Positions 42,778 through 52,309 are shown, counted from the first letter of the stretch. The stretch: 64,000 nt of DNA from Taibaiella soli (GCF_003236175.1 NZ_QKTW01000002.1:62001-126000); one strand, 5' to 3'. Notes: generated by a model from the sequence alone, not told the origin. A program made the numbers and translations.

Positions 42778-43533
42778 TTAACAGCAGTCCCAATTGAAAT
42801 AAGCTTTATCGAAACGCTTATTTTTCAGGTCTTCTATATTAATGAACACATTGGCTACACCACTGTCACCAAACATAATTTTCCGGTCAGAATCAACCTG
42901 TAAAAGCAATACATCGTCTTTAGATTTATCGTCGTTGCTTCTTGGGTCTTCTTGTGTAAAAGAAGCGTATCCGCCAATTTTATGGCCTGTGATGTAAAAC
43001 AGATTTTCCAGTTCCTCCATTTCCGCCTGCGGCAAAGTCTCCTGATAATCATCATAGCTTTTTCCACCGAAGGTGACGTCAAATCTAAAATCGCAAACAC
43101 TACCGTATTCAGTTTCTTTTCTGAATTCAAGTTTATGCTCACATTCGATCGGGCTCTCGTCAAAAAGATTTGGCTTTAGAAAACCGAAATTTGTTTGGAA
43201 ATTATCTGTAACTGCTTCATGAAAAAGCACTTTATAATCCTTCATTTCATCCCATTTGGTTGGATGCACAAACAATTGTAAAATGCCTTCAGCAGGGTAG
43301 TTCTCAAGTGCCGGTGCTTCTGCAAAATTGATTTGTGCGAGCATGATCAAAGGTTTGCCGTCGGTGCCTTTAGGATAATCCATTCCTACAGGCAAATAAG
43401 GTTGTCCTAAAAATTTACTTTGCGTGATCGCTAGTTTTTCACCATTGGCAAGCGGCGTAGCTTTTATTTTAATGGTATCAAGCTTACGTTTTTCTATTTC
43501 TGACTGAAATGGCGCTAAAAATGCAGGAATCAT
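42778..43533 (-). CDS. DUF1963 (YwqG-like) protein
   Basis: A 251-residue cytoplasmic protein of the DUF1963/YwqG family: QSKFLGQPYLPVGMDYPKG near the start, MLAQINFAEAPAL, GILQLFVHP, and the closing GHKIGGYASFTQEDPR and GDSGVANVFINIEDL segments are typical. No function is established for the family. Single gene ending at a strong terminator. Confidence 0.88.
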   Translation of the reverse strand: MIPAFLAPFQSEIEKRKLDTIKIKATPLANGEKLAITQSKFLGQPYLPVGMDYPKGTDGKPLIMLAQINFAEAPALENYPAEGILQLFVHPTKWDEMKDYKVLFHEAVTDNFQTNFGFLKPNLFDESPIECEHKLEFRKETEYGSVCDFRFDVTFGGKSYDDYQETLPQAEMEELENLFYITGHKIGGYASFTQEDPRSNDDKSKDDVLLLQVDSDRKIMFGDSGVANVFINIEDLKNKRFDKAYFNWDCC

Positions 43534-43560
43534 CTCGTATTTTTTTGCAATGATACGGCC

Positions 43561-43792
43561 TAAAGCTCAAAGCCTAAAGCGCAGTGTCTGGAGTACAAGA
43601 CGTGAAACATTTTTGTAAAAAAACAAAGTCTTAGACCTTAAGCTTTGAGTTTTATGCTTTTAAAATGAAAAGCAGCCGGGAAAGACTTCCCGGCTGCTGC
43701 ATTTCTACTGGAGGAATTAAGCTGAAAGCCTAAAGCTCAAAACCAAAGGCTATTATGGGATAACACAGCTTTAGGCATTCAGCTTTGAGCTA
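43561..43792. repeat. AAAGCTCAAAGCCTAAAGC intergenic motif cluster
   Basis: The gap contains AAAGCTCAAAGCCTAAAGC (from 43562), CTGAAAGCCTAAAGCTCAAA (from 43723) and inverted forms (CTTTAGGCATTCAGCTTTGA near 43770). Related text occurs at 4326-4350 and 8776-8805. A hairpin AGCAGCCGGGAA/TTCCCGGCTGCT at 43671-43698 lies in the middle and may act as a terminator. No gene is present. Confidence 0.55.
43671..43698. terminator. Hairpin AGCAGCCGGGAA, terminator-like
   Basis: A perfect 12-bp stem with a 4-base loop located between the DUF1963 gene and the SDR gene on the minus strand. It probably ends the SDR transcript. Confidence 0.65.
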
Positions 43793-44581
43793 AACATTGC
43801 CATAAGAATTAGACTGTCCGCCATCGATCGCAATCGTCTGACCATTGACGTAGCTACAATCTTCACTCAGCAGAAATACCACCAATTTCCCTACTTCTTC
43901 AGGTAAGCCCAGACGTTTAGTTGGATTCGCCTGTGCATACTCTGCTTCCGCTTTTTTAGGATCTGCAGGATTTACTTGTTTAAATGCTTCGGCTACCATT
44001 GGCGTAAGAATCGCGCCCGGCGCAATTGCATTCGTCAGGATACCATCGCGGCCATATTCAAGCGCAGCATTTTTAGTCATACCAGAAACTGCGTGTTTGC
44101 TGGCCACATAAGGCGTTTGATTGAGTACACCTCTGATCCCGCCCACAGAAGCTACATTCACGATGCGGCCATAATTCTGTTTTTGCATCACCGGAATGAT
44201 GTAACGCATACCATAATAAACGCCCAACAGATTAATGTCGATCACTTTTTTGAAGATGTCCACATCATAATCTGCCATTGGCGCCTGGCGACCTTCAATA
44301 CCGGCATTGTTGTAAAAGCCGTCGATGCGGCCGTATTTTTTCACTGTTTCGTCCACATATTTTTTCACTGCTGTTTCGTCAGATACATCTGCAACTGTGG
44401 TCAGTATTTTTGCATCAGGATACTGTTCGAGGATTGTTTTCTCTGCTTTTGCCAACAGATCGGCATTGTAGTCGATTAAAGAAAGCAACGCGCCATTTCT
44501 AGCGGCTTCCAGTGCTGTGGCATATCCGAGGCCCATTGCAGCACCCGTAATTATGATTACTTTATCTTTTAACTTTCCCAT
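43790..44581 (-). CDS. SDR-family oxidoreductase
   Basis: A 263-residue classical SDR with TGAAMGLGYATA, NNAGIEG, an S...YVASK active site and the C-terminal GQTIAIDGGQS of the FabG/glucose-dehydrogenase group. The Asp after beta-2 (LIDYN) suggests NAD(H) preference. It follows a homologous SDR on the same strand with a 37-base gap, so both are in one operon and probably act on related substrates. Regulator likely the AraC gene at 45488. Confidence 0.92.
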   Translation of the reverse strand: MGKLKDKVIIITGAAMGLGYATALEAARNGALLSLIDYNADLLAKAEKTILEQYPDAKILTTVADVSDETAVKKYVDETVKKYGRIDGFYNNAGIEGRQAPMADYDVDIFKKVIDINLLGVYYGMRYIIPVMQKQNYGRIVNVASVGGIRGVLNQTPYVASKHAVSGMTKNAALEYGRDGILTNAIAPGAILTPMVAEAFKQVNPADPKKAEAEYAQANPTKRLGLPEEVGKLVVFLLSEDCSYVNGQTIAIDGGQSNSYGNV

Positions 44582-44618
44582 TGTTTGTGTGTTTTAATTT
44601 TTGAAAATTGAATAAGGC

Positions 44619-45377
44619 TTATGCCTGAGAAGCACCGTCTACAAGGTTAATTGTACCTGAAACGAATTTGCTGTCATCGGAAGCCAGGAACACCACCATA
44701 TCGGCGATCTCTTCCGGTTGCGCGTAACGGCCAAATGGAATTGTGCTTTCAATTGCTTTTTTAGCTGCAGCACCTTCACCATGACCAAAGCCATCTTCCA
44801 GCGAACGCATCATGCGGTTATCTACAGCACTTGGATTCACCGTATTGACACGTATTTTTCTTGGAGCTGCTTCCAGCGCCATTGTACGCATCGTGCCAAT
44901 TACAGCGTGTTTGCTCGTATTGTATGCGCTTGTACCCGCGCTGCCAATCACACCTGCAACGGATGATGTAATGATAATACTACCACCATCGTTCATCTGC
45001 GGCAATACATATTTACAGCCAAGCCATACACCTTTTACGTTTACGGCAATTACTTTATCAAACACTTCTTCAGGATATTCTTCAATAGGTTTTACCACAC
45101 CTTCAATGCCGGCATTGTTGAAGAAAATATCAATCTTGCCCAGGCGTTTTACGGTTTCATCCGCATATTTCTGTACCTCTGCGCTTTTGGTAACATCGGC
45201 TACTATATAACTTACATCCGGACTATTCAGATCTTTTACTGTTTTCTGAAGATTTTCTTCCTGCAGGTCAACCAAAACAACTTTGGCACCCTGGGCAAGA
45301 AATTTCTTTGCAGTAGCAGCACCGATAGATCCTGCACCACCTGTGATAATGGCCACTTTATTTGCTAATCTGTTCAT
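44619..45377 (-). CDS. SDR-family oxidoreductase
   Basis: A 252-residue SDR: TGGAGSIGAATA, NNAGIEGVVKP, SAYNTSKHAV active site and the end SGTINLVDGASQA. The ATG at 45377 (MNRLANKVAIITGG) is chosen, since the upstream in-frame start at 45425 adds 16 unconserved residues. LVDLQ after beta-2 points to NAD(H). First gene of a two-SDR operon; an AraC regulator on the same strand lies about 110 bases upstream. Confidence 0.92.
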   Translation of the reverse strand: MNRLANKVAIITGGAGSIGAATAKKFLAQGAKVVLVDLQEENLQKTVKDLNSPDVSYIVADVTKSAEVQKYADETVKRLGKIDIFFNNAGIEGVVKPIEEYPEEVFDKVIAVNVKGVWLGCKYVLPQMNDGGSIIITSSVAGVIGSAGTSAYNTSKHAVIGTMRTMALEAAPRKIRVNTVNPSAVDNRMMRSLEDGFGHGEGAAAKKAIESTIPFGRYAQPEEIADMVVFLASDDSKFVSGTINLVDGASQA

Positions 45378-45487
45378 CTTTATGAAATTTATTTGGATTA
45401 AAATTTGATGACATAAAGTTCCCAAGTGTGCAGCGAAAGAAGCCGCACAAAATGGCTGATGATTAGCACTATTTGAACATCTGACCT

Positions 45488-46324
45488 TTAGGCTGGAATA
45501 TGCAGACCTTCTTTCTGTCTGAATTGTTCGGGTGTGAGACCCGTATGTTTTTTGAAGAAGCGGGCAAAATAGGATTGGTCGGTAAAGCCCAGATTATAAG
45601 CGATTTCTTTGATAGAAAACTCACCGTGAAATAGCTCACGTTTGGCTTCAATCAAGAGCAATTGATAGAGTAGCTGGCTCATGGTCATGCCCGCTTTTTC
45701 GCGCAGTATTTCGTTGATGCGCTTGGTGGTGAGTCCTATCTGACGTGCATAAAATTCAGCTGATCTGTTTTCCTTGTAGTGTGTTTCCATTAATTGGAAA
45801 AGCTTGACCATGCGTGTATCTTCTCCGGCTGCAATAGAAAAACGATGTTGTCCGAATCGATAAAGATGTAAAAGAAAGGCAGTCGTGTATTTGAGCAGCA
45901 TGTTCAAATCTGCAGGTCCTTTACATTCCAGTAAAATCAGCTCAAAAAGATGGTTCATCGGCCGTAGCATCTCCGCTGGAATCTGTACACCTTCATTTTC
46001 AAACGGCAGAAATAATTGCCTTAAAAACGGTTCTTCAATGCGATGAAAAAACGAATCAGGAAAAACAATGGTTTTAGCTTTGGGCAAAGCTTCAGATGGA
46101 ATGGAATGAATCTGGTTTTTACCGACGAAGTAGACCATATCTTTTTTGATCGGGTAGCGCTCAAAGTCGATATAATGCACGCCTTTATTTTCCGTAAACC
46201 AGATAATCGCGAAGAAATCGATACGGTGGCTCGGTATATGTTCTCCAAACGCAGTACGCTTGTCCGAAGCCATAAATTGCTGCTCCGGAAGAATATGCAT
46301 CGGTATACCGTCGACTTTTTTCAT
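45488..46324 (-). CDS. AraC-family transcriptional regulator
   Basis: A 278-residue regulator from the ATG at 46324 (MKKVDGIPMHILPEQQF). N-terminal cupin (IDFFAIIWFTENKGVHYIDF, YFVGKNQIHSIPSEA) and C-terminal double HTH (IGLTTKRINEILREKAGMTM, LGFTDQSYFARFFKKHTGLTP). It precedes the two SDR genes on the same strand and is the best candidate for their regulator. The alternative start at 46345 adds seven residues. Confidence 0.9.
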   Translation of the reverse strand: MKKVDGIPMHILPEQQFMASDKRTAFGEHIPSHRIDFFAIIWFTENKGVHYIDFERYPIKKDMVYFVGKNQIHSIPSEALPKAKTIVFPDSFFHRIEEPFLRQLFLPFENEGVQIPAEMLRPMNHLFELILLECKGPADLNMLLKYTTAFLLHLYRFGQHRFSIAAGEDTRMVKLFQLMETHYKENRSAEFYARQIGLTTKRINEILREKAGMTMSQLLYQLLLIEAKRELFHGEFSIKEIAYNLGFTDQSYFARFFKKHTGLTPEQFRQKEGLHIPA

Positions 46325-46334
46325 TAGTATTAAG

Positions 46335-46383
46335 TTAGAAGTCAAAATTCAAAAGTCAAAATTCAAAAGTCAAAATTCAAAAT
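46335..46383. repeat. Tandem GTCAAAATTCAAAA motif
   Basis: GTCAAAATTCAAAA is repeated three times in direct tandem here. Single copies occur at 63480-63494, 30903-30916 and 27482-27493. It appears to be a recurrent intergenic word in this genome rather than a gene part. Confidence 0.6.
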
Positions 46384-46511
46384 ATTCGCGCGGGTTTCCA
46401 CGTAAAGGCGCAGACTTTGCTCACGGCGGCACGGCGGGCAAAGCTGGTTTTAATATACTCATGTCATGGCGAAGTATGAAGCCATCTGCACGAAATGAAG
46501 AGTCTTGCGTT

Positions 46512-46537
46512 TGTCATGCTGAGCCGAGACGAAGCAT
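46512..46537. repeat. GTCGAAG-family REP unit (single)
   Basis: TGTCATGCTGAGCCGAGACG followed by AAGCAT is a near-consensus unit of the same family as 11246-11330. Located in a 299-base gap that otherwise only holds simple motif repeats such as GTCAATTGTC. Confidence 0.6.
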
Positions 46538-46623
46538 AGACCTGCATAGCGCCGACTGTCAAATGCAAGTCAATTGTCCATTATCTACTGTCAATTGTCA
46601 ATTTTGCAAAGTATTATTGAGGT

Positions 46624-47271
46624 GTGAACCTTCGCGTAAAAATATTCCTTGCCCTTCTTCTTTCCCTGCAAAGCTTTTTCAGCTACGGACAAGTAAAGAA
46701 ACAAAGGTGTGGAAATGTGGCGTGCGATAGCTTTTGTGTTTTTGAGGAAGACAAAAAGCTAAAACTACCGTCGCTGTTGAAATCGAAGGATAGCCTTTAT
46801 TTTAGGTATTATACCAACTGCAACGTGGTAGATGTCTGGTCAAAAGATGGTGTTTCTTTTTACGGAATGGCGACTACCTACACTTACGAACCTTACAATA
46901 AGAAAAGAAAGATAAGGAAATCGCGGAAGTATCATTTTGTAAAAATGGCCCTGGACTCAGCTACAGCTGCGCTGGTATATAATCTGAGTTGCGGCATTGC
47001 ATCCATTCCCACAGGCGATAGTATTAAAGACGATAAGATTGGTAGCGTAGATGGCTCTTATCGCATATTTGTGAGCTCGACTCCTTTTTGTATTTGTCAA
47101 AAAAGATATTGGAGCGGAAGCGAACAACAAAATTTATTGGTAACGCCAACTACTGACGCAATTGATTCAGTTTTGAATCTAACCCAAAGACGTGACAGGT
47201 TTATTGCCCATTTGAAACCCTGGCATTTCTATTACCGGGACGAAATGACGGTTATATCGTTTCATTTGTAA
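46624..47271 (+). CDS. Secreted protein of unknown function
   Basis: A 215-residue protein starting at GTG with a Sec signal (MNLRVKIFLALLLSLQSFFSYGQ). The mature part has several Cys (QRCGNVACDSFC, NCNVVDVW, FCICQKRYW) and is otherwise beta-rich. I do not recognise it. GTG is used because no in-frame ATG precedes the signal sequence. Single gene, convergent to gldD. Confidence 0.65.
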   Translation: MNLRVKIFLALLLSLQSFFSYGQVKKQRCGNVACDSFCVFEEDKKLKLPSLLKSKDSLYFRYYTNCNVVDVWSKDGVSFYGMATTYTYEPYNKKRKIRKSRKYHFVKMALDSATAALVYNLSCGIASIPTGDSIKDDKIGSVDGSYRIFVSSTPFCICQKRYWSGSEQQNLLVTPTTDAIDSVLNLTQRRDRFIAHLKPWHFYYRDEMTVISFHL

Positions 47272-47375
47272 AATAAACATACCAAATTTCTTGCAGGTAG
47301 CTTCACTCTTCCCAAAGACATGAGCATATAAACGTTGCACGAAGGTCCCCAGATAATTCGGACCACTCGTGCTGA

Positions 47376-47408
47376 GCGTTCTCCTCCTTCGGAGGAGTTA
47401 GAGGAGGC
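47376..47408. repeat. Dispersed palindromic repeat, family A copy 3 (inverted)
   Basis: GCGTTCTCCTCCTTCGGAGG then AGTTAGAGGAGGC is the reverse complement of the family seen at 4606 and 11187. It lies three bases beyond the gldD stop and may double as its terminator. Confidence 0.6.
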
Positions 47409-47410
47409 CT

Positions 47411-47986
47411 TTATTTAAACTTCAGCGTCTGCAGCATATGATCAATGTCTTTTCTCAGGAACTCATTGATCGGGCGCAGCGAATCTGCATTCGGTGTCAC
47501 ATTAAAATAAAGCGCGCCGCGCAGGAAGTTTTTAGAAGAGTCCGTTGCGAAGAATTGGTACGCAGAAGCGGCATTACCGCCCACGTCATACAGCACACCA
47601 GATACATTATTTTTATTGTGAAAAGCTGGTGTATTAATATAATCCGCTTTTTTATCGTGGTAATAAGAAAGCTCATAACTGTCCTCCAGCAGCTTACTCA
47701 GCGGCGTGGCAGGCGTAATTTGCTTATAGCTCAGATAAATGCGGCCGCCCAGCGTCGGGAAATCCACGTTGATCCAAAACGGATTTTTATCAGCCGAATC
47801 CTGCGTAATCTTTCCATAAACCGGATATTCAAAACTATACGGAAATCCCGCCGAGTCGAAATTTTTATACGCATGCTCCGGAAAATCCACCCGGTAATAA
47901 CCACGCGGTTTTGGAATATAAGTATCAGGACGACAAGCTGTAAAGAATAAAACAGAAATAATAACTGCGGCTAAAATCCGGGACAT
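47411..47986 (-). CDS. gldD: Gliding motility lipoprotein GldD
   Basis: A 191-residue lipoprotein with the signal SVLFFTAC (Cys 18) and the GldD hallmark beginning YIPKPRGYYRVDFPEHAY. Further family blocks are FPYSFEYPVYGKI and NPFWINVDFPTLGGRIYLSY. GldD is required for gliding motility and protein secretion in Bacteroidota. Its presence agrees with the T9SS cargo at 18084. Here it stands alone, divergent from the DUF3467 gene. Confidence 0.92.
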   Translation of the reverse strand: MSRILAAVIISVLFFTACRPDTYIPKPRGYYRVDFPEHAYKNFDSAGFPYSFEYPVYGKITQDSADKNPFWINVDFPTLGGRIYLSYKQITPATPLSKLLEDSYELSYYHDKKADYINTPAFHNKNNVSGVLYDVGGNAASAYQFFATDSSKNFLRGALYFNVTPNADSLRPINEFLRKDIDHMLQTLKFK

Positions 47987-48050
47987 GGCTCCAAAACTAT
48001 GAATTTTAGCGAAAAACGAAAGCCCTTTATTGACTCTTGCCGCTTTTTGT

Positions 48051-48058
48051 TAGTTTTG
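48051..48058 (+). promoter_or_regulatory. Bacteroidota -7 promoter box TAGTTTTG
   Basis: A full match to TAnnTTTG, with TTG 19 bases upstream (48030-48032) as -33 element, 29 bases before the ATG of the DUF3467 gene. Confidence 0.65.
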
Positions 48059-48086
48059 CACCCTGAATTAGTTAAATCCTTATTTT

Positions 48087-48398
48087 ATGCAAGAAGATCA
48101 ACAACAAGGTCAGCAACTGAACATAGAACTCACTGAGGAAATGGCAGATGGCCAGTACGCAAATCTCGCGATCGTAAACTCTTCATTCGCCGAATTCGTA
48201 ATCGATTTCATCAACGTGATGCCTAACGTGCCGAAAGCAAAAGTTAAATCACGTATGGTAATGTCTCCGCTGCACGCAAAACGCCTTATGCTTGCCCTCA
48301 TCGACAACGTAAAACGTTTTGAAGCTGCAAACGGTGTTATTAAAGACCAGGAATCTGTTGGAATGCCATTTACAGTAGGCCAGACAGGTCAGGCGTAA
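48087..48398 (+). CDS. DUF3467 domain protein
   Basis: A 103-residue cytoplasmic protein of the DUF3467 family: LNIELTEEMADGQYANLAIV, NSSFAEFVIDFINVMP and SRMVMSPLHAKRLMLALIDN are diagnostic. The family is common next to core genes in Bacteroidota; its function is unknown. It is transcribed towards guaA and ends at a strong hairpin, so it is probably a single-gene unit with high expression. Confidence 0.92.
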   Translation: MQEDQQQGQQLNIELTEEMADGQYANLAIVNSSFAEFVIDFINVMPNVPKAKVKSRMVMSPLHAKRLMLALIDNVKRFEAANGVIKDQESVGMPFTVGQTGQA

Positions 48399-48419
48399 AC
48401 CGTTCAGAAATTATTTCGG

Positions 48420-48460
48420 AAGGGGCCTGTATAATTCTAAACGATTGTCCGGGCCCCTTA
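48420..48460 (+). terminator. Terminator behind DUF3467
   Basis: AAGGGGCC and GGCCCCTT pair with a 25-base loop. There is no long T run, so it is a moderate candidate. The guaA promoter should lie between here and 48572. Confidence 0.55.
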
Positions 48461-48571
48461 CCGCTATTATAACTTCAGTGGCGTTGGCACCATTCATCCG
48501 CAACAACCCTGTTCAGCCTTTCCCTGGGAAATAACAATTCAGCAAATACAAAAACATTTTTCAGACTTCAG

Positions 48572-50110
48572 ATGAACGATAAAATCCTCATACTCGACTT
48601 CGGTTCACAATACACGCAGCTTATCGCGCGCAGTATCCGCGAACTCAACATCTATTGCGAAATCCAGCCTTGTACCAAACCAGTACAGTACGAAGCCAAC
48701 CTCAAAGGCATTATCCTTTCCGGTAGCCCGTTTTCTGTAAATGATGCTACAGCGCCAAAGCCAGACATCAAAGCTATGGCCGATCATCTGCCGGTTTTGG
48801 GTGTTTGCTATGGTGCGCAACTGATCGCACAGCAGTCGGGCGGGGAAGTAGGTAAGTCTACACACCGCGAATACGGCCGTGCACACCTCCAATCCATCAT
48901 TTCAGATCCTTTGCTCGCTACGATCAATGAAGGTTCTCAGGTTTGGATGAGCCATAGCGACTCCGTAAAACATCTGCCAGAAGGCTTTACCGTAATCGCT
49001 AAAACAGAAAGCATTCCGGTAGCGGCTTACAAAGCAAAAGCAGACTACGCGAAAAATGCAGTTTACGGTATCCAGTTCCACCCGGAAGTAACACACAGCA
49101 CAGACGGTAAACAACTGTTGAAAAACTTCGTAGTAGATGTTTGCGGCGCAAAACAAGACTGGACGCCTGCTACATTCATTCAGGAAACGGTACAGCGCAT
49201 CAAAGATCAGGTTGGTAACGGTAAAGTGGTAATGGCGCTCAGCGGCGGTGTAGATTCTACAGTAGCTGCAACGCTGATCAGCCGCGCAGTTGGCGAAAAT
49301 CTCTACTGTATTTTCGTAGACAACGGTCTCCTCCGCAAAAACGAATTTGAGCAAGTTCTTGACGGTTACAAACACCTCGGTTTAAATACAAAAGGCATCG
49401 ATGCCCGCGAACGCTTCTACACGGAGCTCGCTGGTGTTACCGATCCTGAGAAAAAACGTAAGATCATCGGTCGTTTGTTCATCGATGTATTCCACGATGA
49501 AGCAATTAAAATCCAGGATGTACATTTCCTCGGTCAGGGTACTATCTACCCGGATGTGATCGAATCAGTTTCCGTTCACGGTCCTTCTGTTACCATCAAA
49601 TCGCATCACAACGTAGGTGGTCTGCCAGAGATCATGCATATGGATCTCGTAGAGCCGCTGCGTTTCCTGTTTAAAGACGAAGTACGCCGTGTAGGCCGCG
49701 AACTGGGTATTGATCAGATGTTCCTTGGTCGCCATCCATTCCCTGGTCCTGGTCTCGGTATCCGTATCCTCGGCGCCGTATCCGAAGACAAAGTACAAAT
49801 GCTGCAGGAAGCAGATGCTATCTATACACAGGCACTCCGCGATCACGATCTGTACGACAAAGTTTGGCAGGCTGGCGCAATCCTGTTGCCGGTACAGAGC
49901 GTAGGTGTTATGGGCGACGAACGTACTTATGAATTTACTGTTGCACTTCGCGCTGTAACTTCTGTAGACGGTATGACCGCTGACTGGGCACATTTGCCGC
50001 ACAGCTTCCTCGCTAAAGTATCCAACGATATCATCAACCAGGTAAAAGGAATCAATCGCGTGGTTTATGATATCAGCTCAAAGCCACCGGCTACTATTGA
50101 GTGGGAATAG
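48572..50110 (+). CDS. guaA: GMP synthase (glutamine-hydrolysing)
   Basis: A 512-residue cytoplasmic enzyme converting XMP to GMP. The N-terminal class I glutaminase has Cys 79 in GVCYGAQLI and the partner [11 protein letters not shown]. The central ATP-pyrophosphatase loop is SGGVDST near residue 223, and the C-terminal dimerisation domain ends KPPATIEWE, exactly as expected. Codon use looks like that of a highly expressed gene (frequent CGT, GGT, GTA). Length is normal for the family. Confidence 0.97.
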   Translation: MNDKILILDFGSQYTQLIARSIRELNIYCEIQPCTKPVQYEANLKGIILSGSPFSVNDATAPKPDIKAMADHLPVLGVCYGAQLIAQQSGGEVGKSTHREYGRAHLQSIISDPLLATINEGSQVWMSHSDSVKHLPEGFTVIAKTESIPVAAYKAKADYAKNAVYGIQFHPEVTHSTDGKQLLKNFVVDVCGAKQDWTPATFIQETVQRIKDQVGNGKVVMALSGGVDSTVAATLISRAVGENLYCIFVDNGLLRKNEFEQVLDGYKHLGLNTKGIDARERFYTELAGVTDPEKKRKIIGRLFIDVFHDEAIKIQDVHFLGQGTIYPDVIESVSVHGPSVTIKSHHNVGGLPEIMHMDLVEPLRFLFKDEVRRVGRELGIDQMFLGRHPFPGPGLGIRILGAVSEDKVQMLQEADAIYTQALRDHDLYDKVWQAGAILLPVQSVGVMGDERTYEFTVALRAVTSVDGMTADWAHLPHSFLAKVSNDIINQVKGINRVVYDISSKPPATIEWE

Positions 50111-50131
50111 TTTTTGCTATACAAAGTCATT

Positions 50132-51418
50132 ATGAACAAAAAGAAGTATTTTCTTTTCACAATACTCATCCTTATACTGGCCTGCGCACCAAAAGCGCAG
50201 GCCCAGTTCTGGAAAAACTGGTTTAAGAAGGAACAACCTAAAAAGAAACCAGTAAAGAAAGCTCCTCCCAAAGCCGCTCCTACGGCTGCAAAGCCAGTTA
50301 AAAAGAATCAGGCAGATTATCCGCCTTCCAAAATCAAAGCACGTTATCGCATCGATGTGTTGGCTCCTTTGTATCTTGATGAACTGGTTAAAAACAACAA
50401 ACCAACTTTTAAAGGCAAGCTCCCTGATAAAGCCGCTGTTGGCGTCAATTTCTATGAAGGTCTTCAGCTGGCTGCGGATACGCTGGACAAAAATTTCTAC
50501 AAAATCGATGTTTTTGTACACGATATCACCGCAATTGGTGAAACACCACAACAGTTAATCAGCAGTAAAAAACTGGATTCAACCGATTTAATTATTGGTT
50601 GTGTTCCTACGAATGATGTAAGTGTGCTGGCTGCATTTGCTTTAAAACATCAGATCAATTTTATATCAGCGCTTTCCCCTTCAGACGCCGGAGTGAAAGA
50701 AAATCCTTACTTCACTTTGCTACAGCCATCGCTGCAAACGAACTGCGAATGGATTCGTAAGGCTGCATTTAAAAAACATTCAGGCAAGAAATTCTTTGTG
50801 TACAATCGCAGCAGCGTATCTGTAGACGAAACAGCCTACAAGTACATTGTGGACGATGAAGAGAAGAAATTCCAGAAAATAAACGTGAGCACACTGCCAA
50901 CCAAAGCTGCATTGGCGGCTCAGTTTGACAGCACAGAACTGAATGTGATCGTGATGCCGATTCTGGATAATGCTTACGCGGAAACTTTACTGACGCAGTT
51001 GTATCAGTATTTCCCGCGTTACAATTTTGAGGTTTTCGGTATGCCTACCTGGCGTTCGCTGAATTCACTCAAGAAGGCCGACGCTTATCCAAATGTTGCT
51101 GTTTATTATACCACGCCATATTATTTTGATTATTCCACGCAATCCGGTCAGGCAGTTGCCAATCGTTACCAGCATGATTTTGGAGGCCGTCCGAATGAAT
51201 ATGTGTATCGCGGTTACGAGATCTTCAACTGGTATGCATATTTGCTCATGAAATATGGTACCATCTTCAACACGCACATGGGCGACAATAACGCAGCGCC
51301 GTTTACCCGTTATGATATCAAGTTGCAATGGGATAGCGAAAAGAATCTGCTGTACAATGAAAACCAGCACCTCTACATGTATCGCTATCAGAGCGGTTCT
51401 TACATGATTGAGCAATAA
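50132..51418 (+). CDS. Periplasmic PBP1-like protein, unknown ligand
   Basis: A 428-residue exported protein (ATG 50132, MNKKKYFLFTILILILACAP, then signal end AQAQF). After a Lys/Pro/Ala-rich linker (PKKKPVKKAPPKAAPTAAKP) comes a type 1 periplasmic-binding-protein-like fold: IDVLAPLYLD, FYEGLQLAADTL, LIIGCVPTNDVSVLAAFALKH, INFISALSPSDAG. Such proteins in Bacteroidota are often annotated as ABC substrate-binding-like without a transporter; none is present here. It follows guaA by 21 bases and may be co-transcribed. Confidence 0.75.
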   Translation: MNKKKYFLFTILILILACAPKAQAQFWKNWFKKEQPKKKPVKKAPPKAAPTAAKPVKKNQADYPPSKIKARYRIDVLAPLYLDELVKNNKPTFKGKLPDKAAVGVNFYEGLQLAADTLDKNFYKIDVFVHDITAIGETPQQLISSKKLDSTDLIIGCVPTNDVSVLAAFALKHQINFISALSPSDAGVKENPYFTLLQPSLQTNCEWIRKAAFKKHSGKKFFVYNRSSVSVDETAYKYIVDDEEKKFQKINVSTLPTKAALAAQFDSTELNVIVMPILDNAYAETLLTQLYQYFPRYNFEVFGMPTWRSLNSLKKADAYPNVAVYYTTPYYFDYSTQSGQAVANRYQHDFGGRPNEYVYRGYEIFNWYAYLLMKYGTIFNTHMGDNNAAPFTRYDIKLQWDSEKNLLYNENQHLYMYRYQSGSYMIEQ

Positions 51419-51420
51419 CG

Positions 51421-51990
51421 CTGTTGCGAGGAGGGACGACGTCGCAATCTGATTTCGCGTTTGTTACTTGCGCATGGTTACTCCCTTTCCTTGCGAGGGA
51501 CGAAGCAAACTGCGCGTTGTTTGAGTTTCCCGGAATACGGTACTCGGGTTTGTCATCACAGCGGGTGCCTTCTAATCCAAAACGGTTGGATGAAGTCTCT
51601 GACTTTGTCGAACGGAGTGTCGTTGCTTGAGCCTCAATTGCATTTGAAATAAAATGTGGGTCATCCTGATGACGAGGCACGAGGAAGTGAGGATCTGATT
51701 TCGCGTTTATATATAGTTACAAGCCTGCGCAATTATAGCACTGTTGATTAACGGAGCGCTGACGCCAAGTATTTTCCCTGAACGAAATCAGATCACCATG
51801 TTGGTCTTTGGTGGCCTCCTCGTGATGACCTTCGTTTTTACAAAACCACGAATAACGCGATGTCATACCGAGCGTAGTCGAAGTATTAGCCGTTACCAAC
51901 TGTCGTTGTGCCTCCGTGAGAAAATACCGCCACTTCCGGACACAAAAAATCTGACAACCGGAAAACCAGATGTCAGCGGAGAAAACAGAT
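51421..51990. repeat. Repeat-dense intergenic block
   Basis: This 570-base stretch has no gene but several dispersed repeat fragments: CGTCGCAATCTGATTTCGCG (about 51440), GTGAGGATCTGATTTCGCG (51687), the inverted CGAAATCAGATC (51782) followed by CCTCCTCGTGATGACC, and a GTCGAAG unit (51861-51887). Some share ends with the MITE-like element at 21751. It looks like a landing place of nested, decayed repeats. Confidence 0.6.
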
Positions 51991-51993
51991 AAA

Positions 51994-52024
51994 TAAAGCT
52001 GGCATTATTTATGCCAGCTTTAAT
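51994..52024. terminator. Terminator of the ribosomal protein operon
   Basis: AAAGCTGGCAT and ATGCCAGCTTT make a perfect 11-bp stem. It lies 20 bases beyond the stop of the DUF4295 gene on the minus strand. Confidence 0.8.
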
Positions 52025-52044
52025 ATAATAAGATAAGAATGAGC

Positions 52045-52218
52045 TTATTTTTGATCGAGGAAATCCTTCACTTTATCTTTGTGCATGATATTTTCCTTGA
52101 AAGTATATGCACCTGTTTTAGGACTGCGAACAGCCTTAATAACTTTGGTCCAGTTTTTAGCTTCTGCTGAAGCTTTAAGGTCTTTTACTTTCGAGTTTTT
52201 CGAAGCCGCTTTTGCCAT
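52045..52218 (-). CDS. DUF4295 small basic protein (57 aa)
   Basis: A 57-residue Lys-rich protein, MAKAASKNSKVKDLKASAEA at the start and a KTGAYTFKENIMHKDKVKDF end, characteristic of DUF4295 in Bacteroidota. It always sits behind rpmB and rpmG and is probably ribosome-associated. In many relatives ftsY follows; here the operon ends with a terminator and a repeat-dense gap. Too short to be obvious from ORF length alone. Confidence 0.9.
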   Translation of the reverse strand: MAKAASKNSKVKDLKASAEAKNWTKVIKAVRSPKTGAYTFKENIMHKDKVKDFLDQK

Positions 52219-52309
52219 GACGTAATTATTTTAAATTTTGATTTTTAATTTAAGGATACAAAACCAAATAGATTGCAGGCCTTAAATAAGAAATCTAGAA
52301 AGAGATTAA

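Noticed and set aside
46260-46730. 156-residue + strand ORF
   Set aside because: It overlaps the AraC gene start, a tandem motif and the signal sequence of the next gene in another frame. Composition is not protein-like.
51318-51992. Several ORFs of 60-120 residues behind the PBP1-like gene
   Set aside because: They translate nested dispersed repeats or the opposite strand of the neighbouring gene. No frame resembles a protein family.
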